Shown here one piece after another: positions 35,678-43,815 of a stretch of DNA of 64,000 nt (positions are counted from its first letter, which is position 1; every line of letters starts with the position of its first letter). The position numbers and the translations under genes were made by a program. The notes below the pieces were generated by a model. The model saw only the letters and a program-made list of their open reading frames with translations, was not told the origin of the DNA and did not search any database. This DNA comes from Aquimarina mytili (GTDB lineage: Bacteria; Bacteroidota; Bacteroidia; Flavobacteriales; Flavobacteriaceae), in assembly GCF_016735115.1 (NCBI RefSeq), contig NZ_JAERQJ010000011.1, positions 45,585 to 109,584 on the forward strand, in the 5' to 3' direction.

Positions 35678-36625
35678 TTATAAATGTATCTTTTCAGAAA
35701 TACTATATCTTTCTTTACTTCTTTTACTGGTTAAGATAATTTCGCCTAAAAATCCGGCCAGAAAAAACTGTGTTCCTAATATCATTGAGGTCAGCGCAAT
35801 ATAAAACTCTGGTCTTTGAGCAATAAGTCTTCCTTTGGTTTCAATAAAAAGCTTATCGATCCCCAAATATAACGAAATACCAAAACCAACTATAAATAGT
35901 ATTGTTCCGATAAGTCCAAAAAAGTGCATGGGTCTTTTACCAAAATGAGACATAAACCAGATAGTGATCAAATCGAGAAAGCCATTAATGAAACGGCTCA
36001 TCCCGAATTTAGTCGTACCATATTTTCTGGCCTGATGAAGCACTACTTTTTCGCCAATATTTGTAAACCCGGCATTTTTGGCCAATACAGGAATATATCG
36101 ATGCATTTCGCCATGAACATCGATATTTTTTACCACAATATTTTTATATGCTTTAAGTCCGCAATTAAAATCATGCAATTTAACCCCAGATGTTTTTCTG
36201 GCTGCGGCATTAAACAATTTAGAAGGCAAGTTTTTTGCGATAACCGAATCGTATCTTTTCTTTTTCCAGCCCGATACCAAGTCAAACCCATCTTTAGTGA
36301 TAAGGTTATATAATTCTGGGATTTCTTCGGGGTTATCCTGGAGGTCAGCATCCATGGTGATCACTACATTTCCTTTTGCAACACCAAAACCGGCGTGCAG
36401 CGCTTGAGATTTTCCGAAATTTTTTAGGAAACGAATTCCTTTTACATATTGATCTTTTTGTGACAGTTCAGAAATGGTATCCCAGGATCCATCAGTACTT
36501 CCATCATCAATAAAGATAATTTCATAAGAAAAAGAATTGGATTGCATAACATTTGCAATCCAATTATATAATTCGTTAAGTGATTCCTGCTCATTCAGCA
36601 GCGGTATGACCACAGATATATTCAT
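35678..36625 (-). CDS. Family 2 glycosyltransferase (GtrB/DPM1-like) with two C-terminal TM helices
   Basis: A 315-aa membrane-bound transferase. The GT2 fold shows SVVIPLLNEQESL at the start, FIDDGSTDGSW (about 40-50), and the DXD motif MDADLQDNPEE (about 91-101). Two TM helices lie near 233-257 and 270-295. This domain order is that of undecaprenyl-phosphate or dolichyl-phosphate sugar transferases, so the likely reaction is sugar transfer from a nucleotide sugar to a polyprenyl phosphate. A -7 box TATATTTG lies just upstream. In related genomes this gene is often next to a DUF4199 gene. A 95-nt copy of its 5' end lies at 40951-41044. Confidence 0.9.
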   Translation of the reverse strand: MNISVVIPLLNEQESLNELYNWIANVMQSNSFSYEIIFIDDGSTDGSWDTISELSQKDQYVKGIRFLKNFGKSQALHAGFGVAKGNVVITMDADLQDNPEEIPELYNLITKDGFDLVSGWKKKRYDSVIAKNLPSKLFNAAARKTSGVKLHDFNCGLKAYKNIVVKNIDVHGEMHRYIPVLAKNAGFTNIGEKVVLHQARKYGTTKFGMSRFINGFLDLITIWFMSHFGKRPMHFFGLIGTILFIVGFGISLYLGIDKLFIETKGRLIAQRPEFYIALTSMILGTQFFLAGFLGEIILTSKRSKERYSISEKIHL

Positions 36626-36653
36626 AGGTATAGATAAAAAAGTAACCAGTAGT

Positions 36654-36661
36654 CAAATATA
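36654..36661 (-). promoter_or_regulatory. -7 box of the glycosyltransferase promoter
   Basis: On the - strand this reads TATATTTG (consensus TAnnTTTG), about 30 nt before the ATG. The surrounding sequence (AGTAGTCAAATATAGTAAAA) resembles that upstream of the DUF4199 gene at 41575 (AGTAGCCAAAGATACTAAAA). Confidence 0.6.
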
Positions 36662-36751
36662 GTAAAATGTTATAAGGTAACATGTTTTTAGATAGTAATC
36701 GTACGCTTTTACTAAAAGATGAATTTTAATACGAAACTCTGCTTAATGGGG

Positions 36752-37284
36752 CTATAATTTTTTTCTCTTATACATAAGGGCTCCGGCAATTAGGGATACC
36801 ATGAAACTAAATGTTGTACTCATTATTAGGTGCGTTAATTGCCATAAAGTAATTGGGGGCTATATTTTTCAGGAGATTTAATAGTTTTTCGTATAGCTTC
36901 AGGAGACATATCAGGATGATTAACTAACATTTTTTCTCTTGCATCATTTAAACTTTGTATCACTTCTCCCTGCTCAGCGATTTTCATTGTAATAGTAAAG
37001 TAAGTCAAATTTATAAAGTAGGCTATTAAAGCAATACTTATACCTATTTTTATGGCTTGTTTTAAGTTTAAGAACCCATTGTTGATCAATTTATAACGGT
37101 AAATAGGATATATTATAGAACAATGCAAGACAAGTTCTATAATGCTTAAAAGTCGGTTCTTAGAAGGGAGCGACACACCACCTGTTATAGTATACCAAAG
37201 AAAAAGATAAACAACCCAAATTGCACCAAGTATAATACCATATTTAAAAATAAACTTTTTAGTTGAAATCGTTGTGTCTTCCAT
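36752..37284 (-). pseudogene. DUF4199 membrane protein, frameshifted near its 3' end
   Basis: The protein starts MEDTTISTKKF at 37284 (a longer ORF from 37326 overlaps the upstream gene and is unlikely). It has helices of the DUF4199 type (YGIILGAIWVVYLFL; AIKIGISIALIAYF). The visible frame stops at 36835 after SPQLLYGN. The missing last helix and tail are intact in the next frame (STTFSFMVSLIAGALMYKRKKL, ending at 36752). The break fits loss of one C in a run of five Cs at about 36856-36861. This may be a true mutation, slippage or a sequencing error. Confidence 0.7.
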
Positions 37285-37291
37285 ACTTCTT

Positions 37292-37801
37292 CTATAATTT
37301 TTTCTTGCGAAGAATTGCTCCTGCAATTAAGGAAACAACGAAACCAATCATTAGATTAACCATAAAGACCGTGAAAGAATAGTACTTTCTATTGGCCTTG
37401 ATAGTTTCTTGTATATCGCCTGGAGATATATTAGGGTTGTTAATTAATGCCTCCTGTTTTGTCTCATTTAAGGTTTGTATTATATATTCAGATTGAATAA
37501 TATCTATAAGGATTCTATTGTAAAGCAATGATAAGGAATAGGCTATTAGGGATATACCTATGCCTATTTTTATGGCTTCACTCACTTTTAGGATCCCTTT
37601 ATTTAATGATTTATACCGATATATAGGGTAAATCAGGCTAATATATAATATGATTTCAATACTTGAATAAAACCAGTTTATAGTATATATGTTATCTGTT
37701 GCAAATCTAATACAGAAATAGATGCCTCCAATGACTCCCAGAATTAGACCGTATTTTAGTATAAATTTTTTAGTTGAAATAATTGTCTCCTTCATACTCA
37801 T
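37292..37801 (-). CDS. DUF4199 domain membrane protein
   Basis: A 169-aa protein with four predicted TM helices: KYGLILGVIGGIYFCI, a second near residues 41-57, KIGIGISLIAYSLSLLY, and FMVNLMIGFVVSLIAGAIL before a KKKL end. The ATG at 37801 overlaps the stop of the preceding gene (ATGA), which suggests translational coupling; a second ATG two codons in (37795) fits the family N-terminus MKETIISTKKF. The function of DUF4199 is unknown. It belongs to a tandem array of four related genes read on the - strand toward the glycosyltransferase. Confidence 0.8.
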   Translation of the reverse strand: MSMKETIISTKKFILKYGLILGVIGGIYFCIRFATDNIYTINWFYSSIEIILYISLIYPIYRYKSLNKGILKVSEAIKIGIGISLIAYSLSLLYNRILIDIIQSEYIIQTLNETKQEALINNPNISPGDIQETIKANRKYYSFTVFMVNLMIGFVVSLIAGAILRKKKL

Positions 37802-38307
37802 CTATAACTTTTTTTCTTGCGCAGTATTGCTCCGGCAATTAAGGAGATTACAAAATCAATTATTAAATGAAATATAAACCCTCCGAATAAATTGAACTTT
37901 TTATCAGAAATAATAGTTTCATGCATCTCTTCTGGAGATATATTAGGTTTATTAATTAACATTTTTTCTTTACTCTCATTTAGGGTTTGTATTACGAATT
38001 CTGGTTGAATGATTTCTACTAAAACAATGTAGGTTGTCCACATTAAACCAGTAATCAATGAAATAGCTACGCCTATTTTTAGCGCTTCACTAAGTTTTAG
38101 AATTCCTTTATTAAATGATTTATATAGGTATATGGGGAAAATCAGATTAAAATGTAGTAGAAGTTCAATAATAGAAAAAAACCAGTCTTCTGTGTAGTAT
38201 AAATTATCCGTAGCAAATCTAATTAAGAAATAGATACCCCATATCACTCCTAGAATTAAGCCGCATTTTAGTATAAATTTTTTAGTTGAAATAGTTGTGT
38301 CTTTCAT
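37798..38307 (-). CDS. DUF4199 domain membrane protein
   Basis: A 169-aa protein starting MKDTTISTKKFILKCGLILG. It has four predicted TM helices and a loop with PNISPEEMHETI before the last pair. It closely resembles the next gene in the array (37292-37801), for example in KSFNKGILKLSEALKIGVAISLI. The end is slightly altered (KKKSYR instead of KKKL), apparently by a shift in the last codons, which creates the ATGA overlap with the following gene. The function is unknown. Confidence 0.8.
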   Translation of the reverse strand: MKDTTISTKKFILKCGLILGVIWGIYFLIRFATDNLYYTEDWFFSIIELLLHFNLIFPIYLYKSFNKGILKLSEALKIGVAISLITGLMWTTYIVLVEIIQPEFVIQTLNESKEKMLINKPNISPEEMHETIISDKKFNLFGGFIFHLIIDFVISLIAGAILRKKKSYR

Positions 38308-38313
38308 ACCGTT

Positions 38314-38844
38314 CTATAACTTTTTCCTCTTGTATAAGATTGCTGCTGTAACTAAGGATATAACGAAGTTGATTATTAAGGTGAAAATCAAATCAAATAA
38401 TTGATACATATAAAATGAACTGAACATGTTATTTGCTTTTATTACTTTTCTTACTTCTTAGGGAGACATATCAGGGTTGTTATTGAGCATAGTTTCTTTA
38501 GCATCATTTGCTCTTTGAAGGACTTCTTCGGGTTCAATAATTTTGATTACAAATATAAAATATATTCCCGCTATTAAGGAGACTATTAAAGCAATACTCA
38601 TACCTATTTTTAGTGCTTGTATTAAAGTTAGAAAACCATTGTTGATCAATTTATATTGATATATAGGGTATGCTAATAAAATATGCAAGCCTATTTCAGT
38701 AATCATTGAAAAAATATAACCTCCATCATTGTAAACGGAATTAATAACTAAATACTTAATGAAATAATAAATAATCCAGATAGCCCCAAGAATTAAACCA
38801 TATTTGATAATAAATTTTCGGGTTGAAATGTTATTAGATTTCAT
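38314..38844 (-). pseudogene. DUF4199 membrane protein interrupted by a premature stop
   Basis: Starting at ATG 38844 (MKSNNISTRKF), the frame runs 128 codons to a TAA at 38458-38460, directly after NNNPDMSP. In the same frame the reading continues 47 more codons with the expected family end (FVISLVTAAILYKRKKL, stop at 38314). A sister gene has MSPEAIRK at this place, so a GAA-to-TAA change explains the break. It is the first gene of the four-gene array; a truncated three-helix product is possible. Confidence 0.75.
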
Positions 38845-39036
38845 ATTAATGGACTGAGAAAGAAATACAATTGGCAAAAATAACAAAATTCGCTTATATG
38901 ACCTTTTAAGGTAAAACGTTTGTTAGTTAAATCACTATAATAGCTATAAAACTCAATAAATAAAATTAGAAAATGATTTGTACTATCCTTATTTTTGGAT
39001 GAATAGAGAATAGGATGAAATTTATGAAACATTAGC

Positions 39037-40725
39037 ATGAAACAAATTTTACTTTTGATCTTTTTAATAAATATTGCTACTTCCGCTCAAAATAAAAATT
39101 GGATAAGTAAAATTCCAGATTCTTTGCAATCGAAGACATATTTTCAGTTATATGATCAATTTTTTGAAACCTATAAAGAAAACCCAAAAAAAGCTGCTGT
39201 ATATGCAAATGCATATTTAGAAAAAGGAAAAAGTGAAAATAAAAAAAATGCTCAAGGACATGGATACTATTTGATGTCTCGACTATATAAAGGGAATACA
39301 TTATATCTTAAATACCTGGATAGCATTATACAGTTGTCTCAAAAAACTAAAAACAAAAACCTTTTGATAAAAGGACATCTCTTACTTGGAGAGTATTATC
39401 TAAATAAAGGACAATTTCAAAATGCATGGAGTACATATAAAAAAGCCGAAGATATTGTATTGAAAGATTCTGATCCTAAGCTAATGTATCAGTATAAGCG
39501 TTCTATAGGAATCTTAAAAAGTCGATTAGGTACGCATAAAGATGCACTTAAAATATTTAAAGAATGTTATGAATATGGTATTGAAGAAGATTTAGAGGAT
39601 CGGCTAGAGGATATATACTTTATTACTGAAGAGTGGATACGCATGAATGTTTTAGATTCTGCCGAGTATTATAATAATTTGGGGATAAAAAATGCGTTAG
39701 ACATTAATGATGAGTATAGCAAGCATTTATTTTTTCTTAATCAAGGGGTTATCCAATATTATAATGAAGAATATGAAAACGCAGCACATACTATTTTAAA
39801 AGAAATACCAAATTTGAAGAGCAGTAAAGAAATTAAGCCTTTGATTACTGCTTATTTTTATTTAGGGGCCACGTTTCATAAGCTTAGTGACAATGAGAAA
39901 AGCGTACATTATTTAAAAAAAATGGATTCGATTGCCCTAATCAATGCATATGTAACTCCTGATTTAGTAGAAGGGTATAAACTGTTGATGCAATATAGTC
40001 AGAACCTAGGAGATAATAAAGATATATTGGTATATAGGCAAAGGATAAAAGAACTTGATAGTATTGTTGACAAGAATGCAACGAATTCATTCATAAAAAC
40101 GATAGAAGAGTATGAATTTCTCCCCATAGTTTCATATGAAAATGCGATAATTTCTAAGTTAGAGAGTAAAGGGTTTAAGTATAGATTGGCAATAGTTATA
40201 GGGGTATTTTTGCTATTCGTATCACTTGGAATTATGATTTATTTTTATAATGATCGCAATCGCTACCGCAAAAGTTTTCGAGCTGTAGTCTCGTATACCA
40301 ACAAGACACAGGTTCTAGAACCTGATACTGAAAAAAGGGGGAAACAACAATTAGATAATCTAAATATTTCAGAGGATAGTATTAAAAAAATCTTAGAAGG
40401 AATCAATGATTTTGAAAAAAAACAGCGATACTTAAATAAAAAATATACTCTAAACCTATTAGCAAAAGAGTTAAAAACCAATTCGACTTATTTGTCAAAA
40501 ATTATTAACGTGTATAAAGAAAAGAGTTTTTCTAATTATTTGCATGATCTTAGAATTGGATATGCCATTGAGCGCTTGCGGGATGATGAAAAATTTAGGT
40601 TATATTCTATTAAAGGTATTTCTGAGGAAGTAGGATTCAAGACAAGTGAGTCATTCTCAAAAGCGTTTCATAAAAAAACAGGAATTTACCCTTCATCTTT
40701 TATTAGTAAGTTAAAACATACATAA
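39037..40725 (+). CDS. AraC-family regulator with periplasmic TPRs and one TM helix
   Basis: A 562-aa hybrid regulator. It has a signal peptide (MKQILLLIFLINIATSAQ), TPR-like helices over about 30-330, one TM helix at about 382-404 (AIVIGVFLLFVSLGIMIYFY), a short linker, and a C-terminal AraC-type double helix-turn-helix at about 465-562. The HTH is well conserved (YTLNLLAKELKTNSTYLSKIIN; ISEEVGFKTSESFSKAFHKKTGIYPSSF). This family senses periplasmic or envelope signals directly and controls nearby genes. Lying between DUF4199 groups and divergent from the array, it may regulate them; that is inference from position. Confidence 0.88.
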   Translation: MKQILLLIFLINIATSAQNKNWISKIPDSLQSKTYFQLYDQFFETYKENPKKAAVYANAYLEKGKSENKKNAQGHGYYLMSRLYKGNTLYLKYLDSIIQLSQKTKNKNLLIKGHLLLGEYYLNKGQFQNAWSTYKKAEDIVLKDSDPKLMYQYKRSIGILKSRLGTHKDALKIFKECYEYGIEEDLEDRLEDIYFITEEWIRMNVLDSAEYYNNLGIKNALDINDEYSKHLFFLNQGVIQYYNEEYENAAHTILKEIPNLKSSKEIKPLITAYFYLGATFHKLSDNEKSVHYLKKMDSIALINAYVTPDLVEGYKLLMQYSQNLGDNKDILVYRQRIKELDSIVDKNATNSFIKTIEEYEFLPIVSYENAIISKLESKGFKYRLAIVIGVFLLFVSLGIMIYFYNDRNRYRKSFRAVVSYTNKTQVLEPDTEKRGKQQLDNLNISEDSIKKILEGINDFEKKQRYLNKKYTLNLLAKELKTNSTYLSKIINVYKEKSFSNYLHDLRIGYAIERLRDDEKFRLYSIKGISEEVGFKTSESFSKAFHKKTGIYPSSFISKLKHT

Positions 40726-40950
40726 TTGCTTAAATAATGCTTCATGCTTAATAAATAGTTTTTAGCGTAAATTATAAATGAAAAATTTTCGTCGGCTTGA
40801 TTGTCAAATCTATGATTGGGTGTATCTAAAACAAGATAATTTCGATTAGAACATACTTCTCAATACAATTTCTTTGCAAAAAAAATACTTGAGAAGATGC
40901 TTCTTATTCAATATTTACGTTTTTTAAGAAAGAGAAATGAGATTTTAAAA

Positions 40951-41044
40951 AAGAATTGGATTGCATAACCTTTGCAATCCAATTATATAATTCATTAAGT
41001 GATTCCTGCTCGTTCAGCAGCGGTATGACCACAGATATATTCAT
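40951..41044 (-). pseudogene. 5' fragment of the GT2 glycosyltransferase gene
   Basis: About 94 nt, including the ATG at 41044 and the codons for MNISVVIPLLNEQESLNELY and some ten more, are about 97% identical to the start of the intact gene at 36625 (three differences). It begins 3 nt after the stop codon of the DUF4199 gene at 41048, so the ancestral order was DUF4199 then GT2. Beyond 40951 the match ends. No other gene is seen in 40726-41047. Confidence 0.85.
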
Positions 41045-41047
41045 AGG

Positions 41048-41575
41048 TTAATATAACTCTTGTTTCTTTTGCATCACCAATCCTGTTATTAATGAAATAA
41101 TGAACCCCATAAACAGGCTTCCAATAATTCCGATAGCAAAACTTATAGGTGGGCTTTGTAATTTTTCTGTTATGGCAAATACTTGTTCTACTTGCTCTTG
41201 GGTCATATCTGGAGATTCTTTGGCAAGTTTTTCTTTCTGAATTTCCATAACCTGTGCCGAATAATCAGGTTCAATTACTGTAGTTAAAGTAAGATTCCAA
41301 ATACCCGATAGAATTCCGCTAATTAATGCTATACCAATACCTACTTTAATCGCATCGGTAAGATTAAGAAATCCATGATTAGCGGACTTATATGCCTTTA
41401 TTCCATACACCAGGGCTGCCAACATAATCACAAGCCCTAATACACCAACAGACCAATGAGGATCTTTATACATACCAGTAGCATAGATAATAGCACTAAA
41501 TAAGATAGATACTACTCCTAGTATCACACCGTAATTTATTATAATTTTTTTTGCGGATATCTTTTCATCCTCCAT
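41048..41575 (-). CDS. DUF4199 domain membrane protein
   Basis: A 175-aa protein, probably the original family member linked to the glycosyltransferase. It starts MEDEKISAKKIIINYGVILG and has four predicted TM helices, the last in FAIGIIGSLFMGFIISLITGL. A loop carries ESPDMTQEQVEQV. It differs more from the array genes than they do from each other. It has its own promoter and is followed 3 nt later by the glycosyltransferase fragment. The function is unknown. Confidence 0.85.
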   Translation of the reverse strand: MEDEKISAKKIIINYGVILGVVSILFSAIIYATGMYKDPHWSVGVLGLVIMLAALVYGIKAYKSANHGFLNLTDAIKVGIGIALISGILSGIWNLTLTTVIEPDYSAQVMEIQKEKLAKESPDMTQEQVEQVFAITEKLQSPPISFAIGIIGSLFMGFIISLITGLVMQKKQELY

Positions 41576-41615
41576 AATTGAAATCGTTTTGGTTATTTAT
41601 ATAACCATGAGTAGC

Positions 41616-41623
41616 CAAAGATA
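41616..41623 (-). promoter_or_regulatory. -7 box of the DUF4199 gene at 41575
   Basis: On the - strand this reads TATCTTTG (TAnnTTTG), about 41 nt before the ATG, with TTTG 17 nt further upstream. Confidence 0.55.
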
Positions 41624-41748
41624 CTAAAATGTTACAAGAGCAAAGAAATATATTTGGTGTTGAGGTTTGAGTTGCTATACATGTCCCCAAAAACCTTAAT
41701 GGTACAGGTGTTATATCAGTAAAACAATTTATTTAGTGAAGTCTATTA

Positions 41749-42234
41749 TTAAAAGGGATCTCTATTTTTTTGCATGATGGCTCCTCCTAGCAGCGAGATT
41801 AAAATGCCTAAAGTTGAATTAAAAATTAAACCTCTCAAAAATCTATTAAAAATATAATCATTTTCTCCTTGGGATTTGGATGAAGCAGATTCATTCCCTG
41901 AATTGAGAGCTTCAATTAGGGTTTCTGGAGAAATTACTTTTACAAAAAAAATATCCCAAGTCAGTTGTACTAAGATGCAGACTAAGGCAATTCCCAAACC
42001 AATTTTAAAGGCTTGCCACAAGCTTAAAAAACCATTATCTTTTTGTTTGAATTTATATATGCCGAATACTGTAATTCCAATATGAAGGAATAATTCGAAC
42101 ATTGACAACATCCAATTTGAGGTTGTTCTATTATCTGTAATATGACGAAGCACCCCATAAATAATCCATATAAGGCCAAGAATAGACCCATATACCAAAA
42201 TATACTTTTTAACAGAAATAGTAGTCTCTTCCAT
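41749..42234 (-). CDS. DUF4199 domain membrane protein
   Basis: A 161-aa protein starting MEETTISVKKYILVYGSILG with four predicted TM helices (YGSILGLIWIIYGVL; MFELFLHIGITVFGI; FKIGLGIALVCILVQLTW; LIFNSTLGILISLLGGAIM). It resembles the array genes at 36.8-38.8 kb in FLSLWQAFKIGLGIAL and in the glycine-rich last helix. It is transcribed in the same direction as the gene at 41048-41575, 170 nt upstream of it. Confidence 0.8.
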   Translation of the reverse strand: MEETTISVKKYILVYGSILGLIWIIYGVLRHITDNRTTSNWMLSMFELFLHIGITVFGIYKFKQKDNGFLSLWQAFKIGLGIALVCILVQLTWDIFFVKVISPETLIEALNSGNESASSKSQGENDYIFNRFLRGLIFNSTLGILISLLGGAIMQKNRDPF

Positions 42235-42564
42235 ATAGCAATTATGTGTTTAAGTAATTATTAATCTACCGGTATAATACTATAAAAAAATGTTATAATC
42301 ATAAATAAAACGGCTTTTTATCGGGTTAATATACATTTTTATCGTATATTTACAAAATAATTACGGTTTTTCCGTAGTTTGTAAATGGTCTTAGCAAGTG
42401 TAAAATATATACTTTACCTTGAAATAGATCGAAAATTTTAAAGGGTTGAAAATGAGTGTTTTTAAGCATTGGGGATGACGAAAAAAAACATATTATACCC
42501 TTTTCGGAGTAGAATACCCCAATTTTTAAATTGCATAAAAATATATTAACAAAATCATTGGTTT

Positions 42565-43029
42565 ATGAAAAAACTACTACTTTTTACGCTTATTTTTTCT
42601 TTTATTGGGATCACCTCATGTACCAAAGATGATGAGTCTCTTCAAATGTCACAGGAAGAAAAAGAACTTTTAGTGAAACAAACAATCATTGAGTTTAATA
42701 AAAGTGCTATTGAAACAGGTAAATTTCAACAATTTATGAAATCTAGATACCAAAAAACTGCCACAGACACTTCTAGTGAATCTGTTAATCAGGATTTATT
42801 TGAGGAGTTTTTAGGAGAACAATCACAAGCCTTTTTGGATTTATATTACCAACTTGAGGCGATGAACATGACTGGTGAAGAGTTTAGACGTATTGCGGAT
42901 CAGTATGAATATTTAAGAATAGAAATAAGAAATAGTTTAGGTAAGAGTTCATCTGCTGGTTGTGACTTAGGTAGCCTTTGGTGTGCTATTGAAGATTGGG
43001 TAAGTCAGAAAGAACAAGCAACTAATTAA
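42565..43029 (+). CDS. Lipoprotein of unknown function
   Basis: A 154-aa protein with a lipoprotein signal (lipobox GITSC, cysteine about residue 19) and a mostly helical, charged body (MSQEEKELLVKQTIIEFNKS). The C-terminus holds a possible disulfide pair in AGCDLGSLWCAIEDW. I do not recognise a family. It is monocistronic; the 330-nt upstream region is AT-rich without a clear TAnnTTTG box. Confidence 0.6.
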   Translation: MKKLLLFTLIFSFIGITSCTKDDESLQMSQEEKELLVKQTIIEFNKSAIETGKFQQFMKSRYQKTATDTSSESVNQDLFEEFLGEQSQAFLDLYYQLEAMNMTGEEFRRIADQYEYLRIEIRNSLGKSSSAGCDLGSLWCAIEDWVSQKEQATN

Positions 43030-43135
43030 GGATCAAATGGTGTCGTAAGCAATGCTTTAAGAATCACTATTTTCTAGACTATATTTTAGGTTTAAAAAAT
43101 GAATTCGAGTTTCTTTACTTTATTTTAAAAAATGT

Positions 43136-43165
43136 TTTGCATTTAATAAAATAGTTGTAAATTTG
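43136..43165 (+). promoter_or_regulatory. Promoter of rpmE2
   Basis: TTTG at 43136-43139 and TAAATTTG at 43158-43165 are separated by 18 nt, matching the Bacteroidota primary sigma consensus. Transcription should start near 43172, about 22 nt before the ATG. Confidence 0.75.
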
Positions 43166-43193
43166 CAGCTCGAAAAAAGAAAAGATTAATATA

Positions 43194-43445
43194 ATGAGAA
43201 AAGATATTCACCCAGAAAATTATAGATTAGTAGCGTTTAAAGATATGTCTAATGATGAAGTTTTTTTAACTAAATCTACGGCGAATACTAAGGAAACTCT
43301 TGAAGTTGATGGCGTAGAGTATCCGCTAGTAAAATTAGAAATTTCAAGAACGTCTCATCCATTCTATACCGGTAAGTCTAAACTTATCGATACAGCTGGA
43401 CGTATTGACAAGTTCAAAAACAAATACGCTAAGTTCAAAAAGTAA
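43194..43445 (+). CDS. rpmE2: 50S ribosomal protein L31, type B
   Basis: An 83-aa ribosomal protein. MRKDIHPENYRLVAFKDMSN, TRSTANT-like KSTANTKETLE, and SHPFYTGKSKLIDTAGRIDKF match the type B form. No zinc-binding cysteines are present, which marks the zinc-independent type. It is full length, has its own promoter and is followed by a strong terminator. Confidence 0.97.
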   Translation: MRKDIHPENYRLVAFKDMSNDEVFLTKSTANTKETLEVDGVEYPLVKLEISRTSHPFYTGKSKLIDTAGRIDKFKNKYAKFKK

Positions 43446-43468
43446 TTTAGTACTACAATATATACAAA

Positions 43469-43497
43469 AGCCTTTCTGTTTGGAAAGGCTTTTTTTG
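43469..43497 (+). terminator. Terminator of rpmE2
   Basis: AGCCTTTC and GAAAGGCT form a perfect 8-bp stem with a 6-nt loop followed by seven Ts. Confidence 0.85.
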
Positions 43498-43618
43498 TGA
43501 TCTATCATTAATGTTAATTATCAAAAGTTTCGAAATAATTTAATAATTCCTCTTGATTTAACATCGAGGGTTTTATTTTTGTTTTGAAATAAACCGTGGT
43601 GCATTTTGAGATTACAGA

Positions 43619-43775
43619 TTAAAAAAAGCGTCATTTCGAGTGTTTTTGTCATAACAAAATGGAGACAAAATGTATCGAGAAAAGCTTTTTTAATCCCCAA
43701 AACCCTATTCTCGATATACTTCTCCTAAAGTCGAAGTACTCGAATTGACGGATTTTGGATTAAAAAATATAAAGA
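43619..43775. repeat. Dispersed palindromic repeat, tandem pair
   Basis: The first copy (AAAGCGTCATTTCGAGTG through ATGTATCGAGAAAAGC) is nearly the same as 9278-9352. A second inverted-type copy reads TATTCTCGATATACTTCTCC and ends TCGAATTGACGGATTTTGG. No gene is seen in 43446-43815. Confidence 0.8.
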
Positions 43776-43815
43776 TGCACAACAGGTTCAACTATTAATT
43801 ATTTAGAATCAAAGC

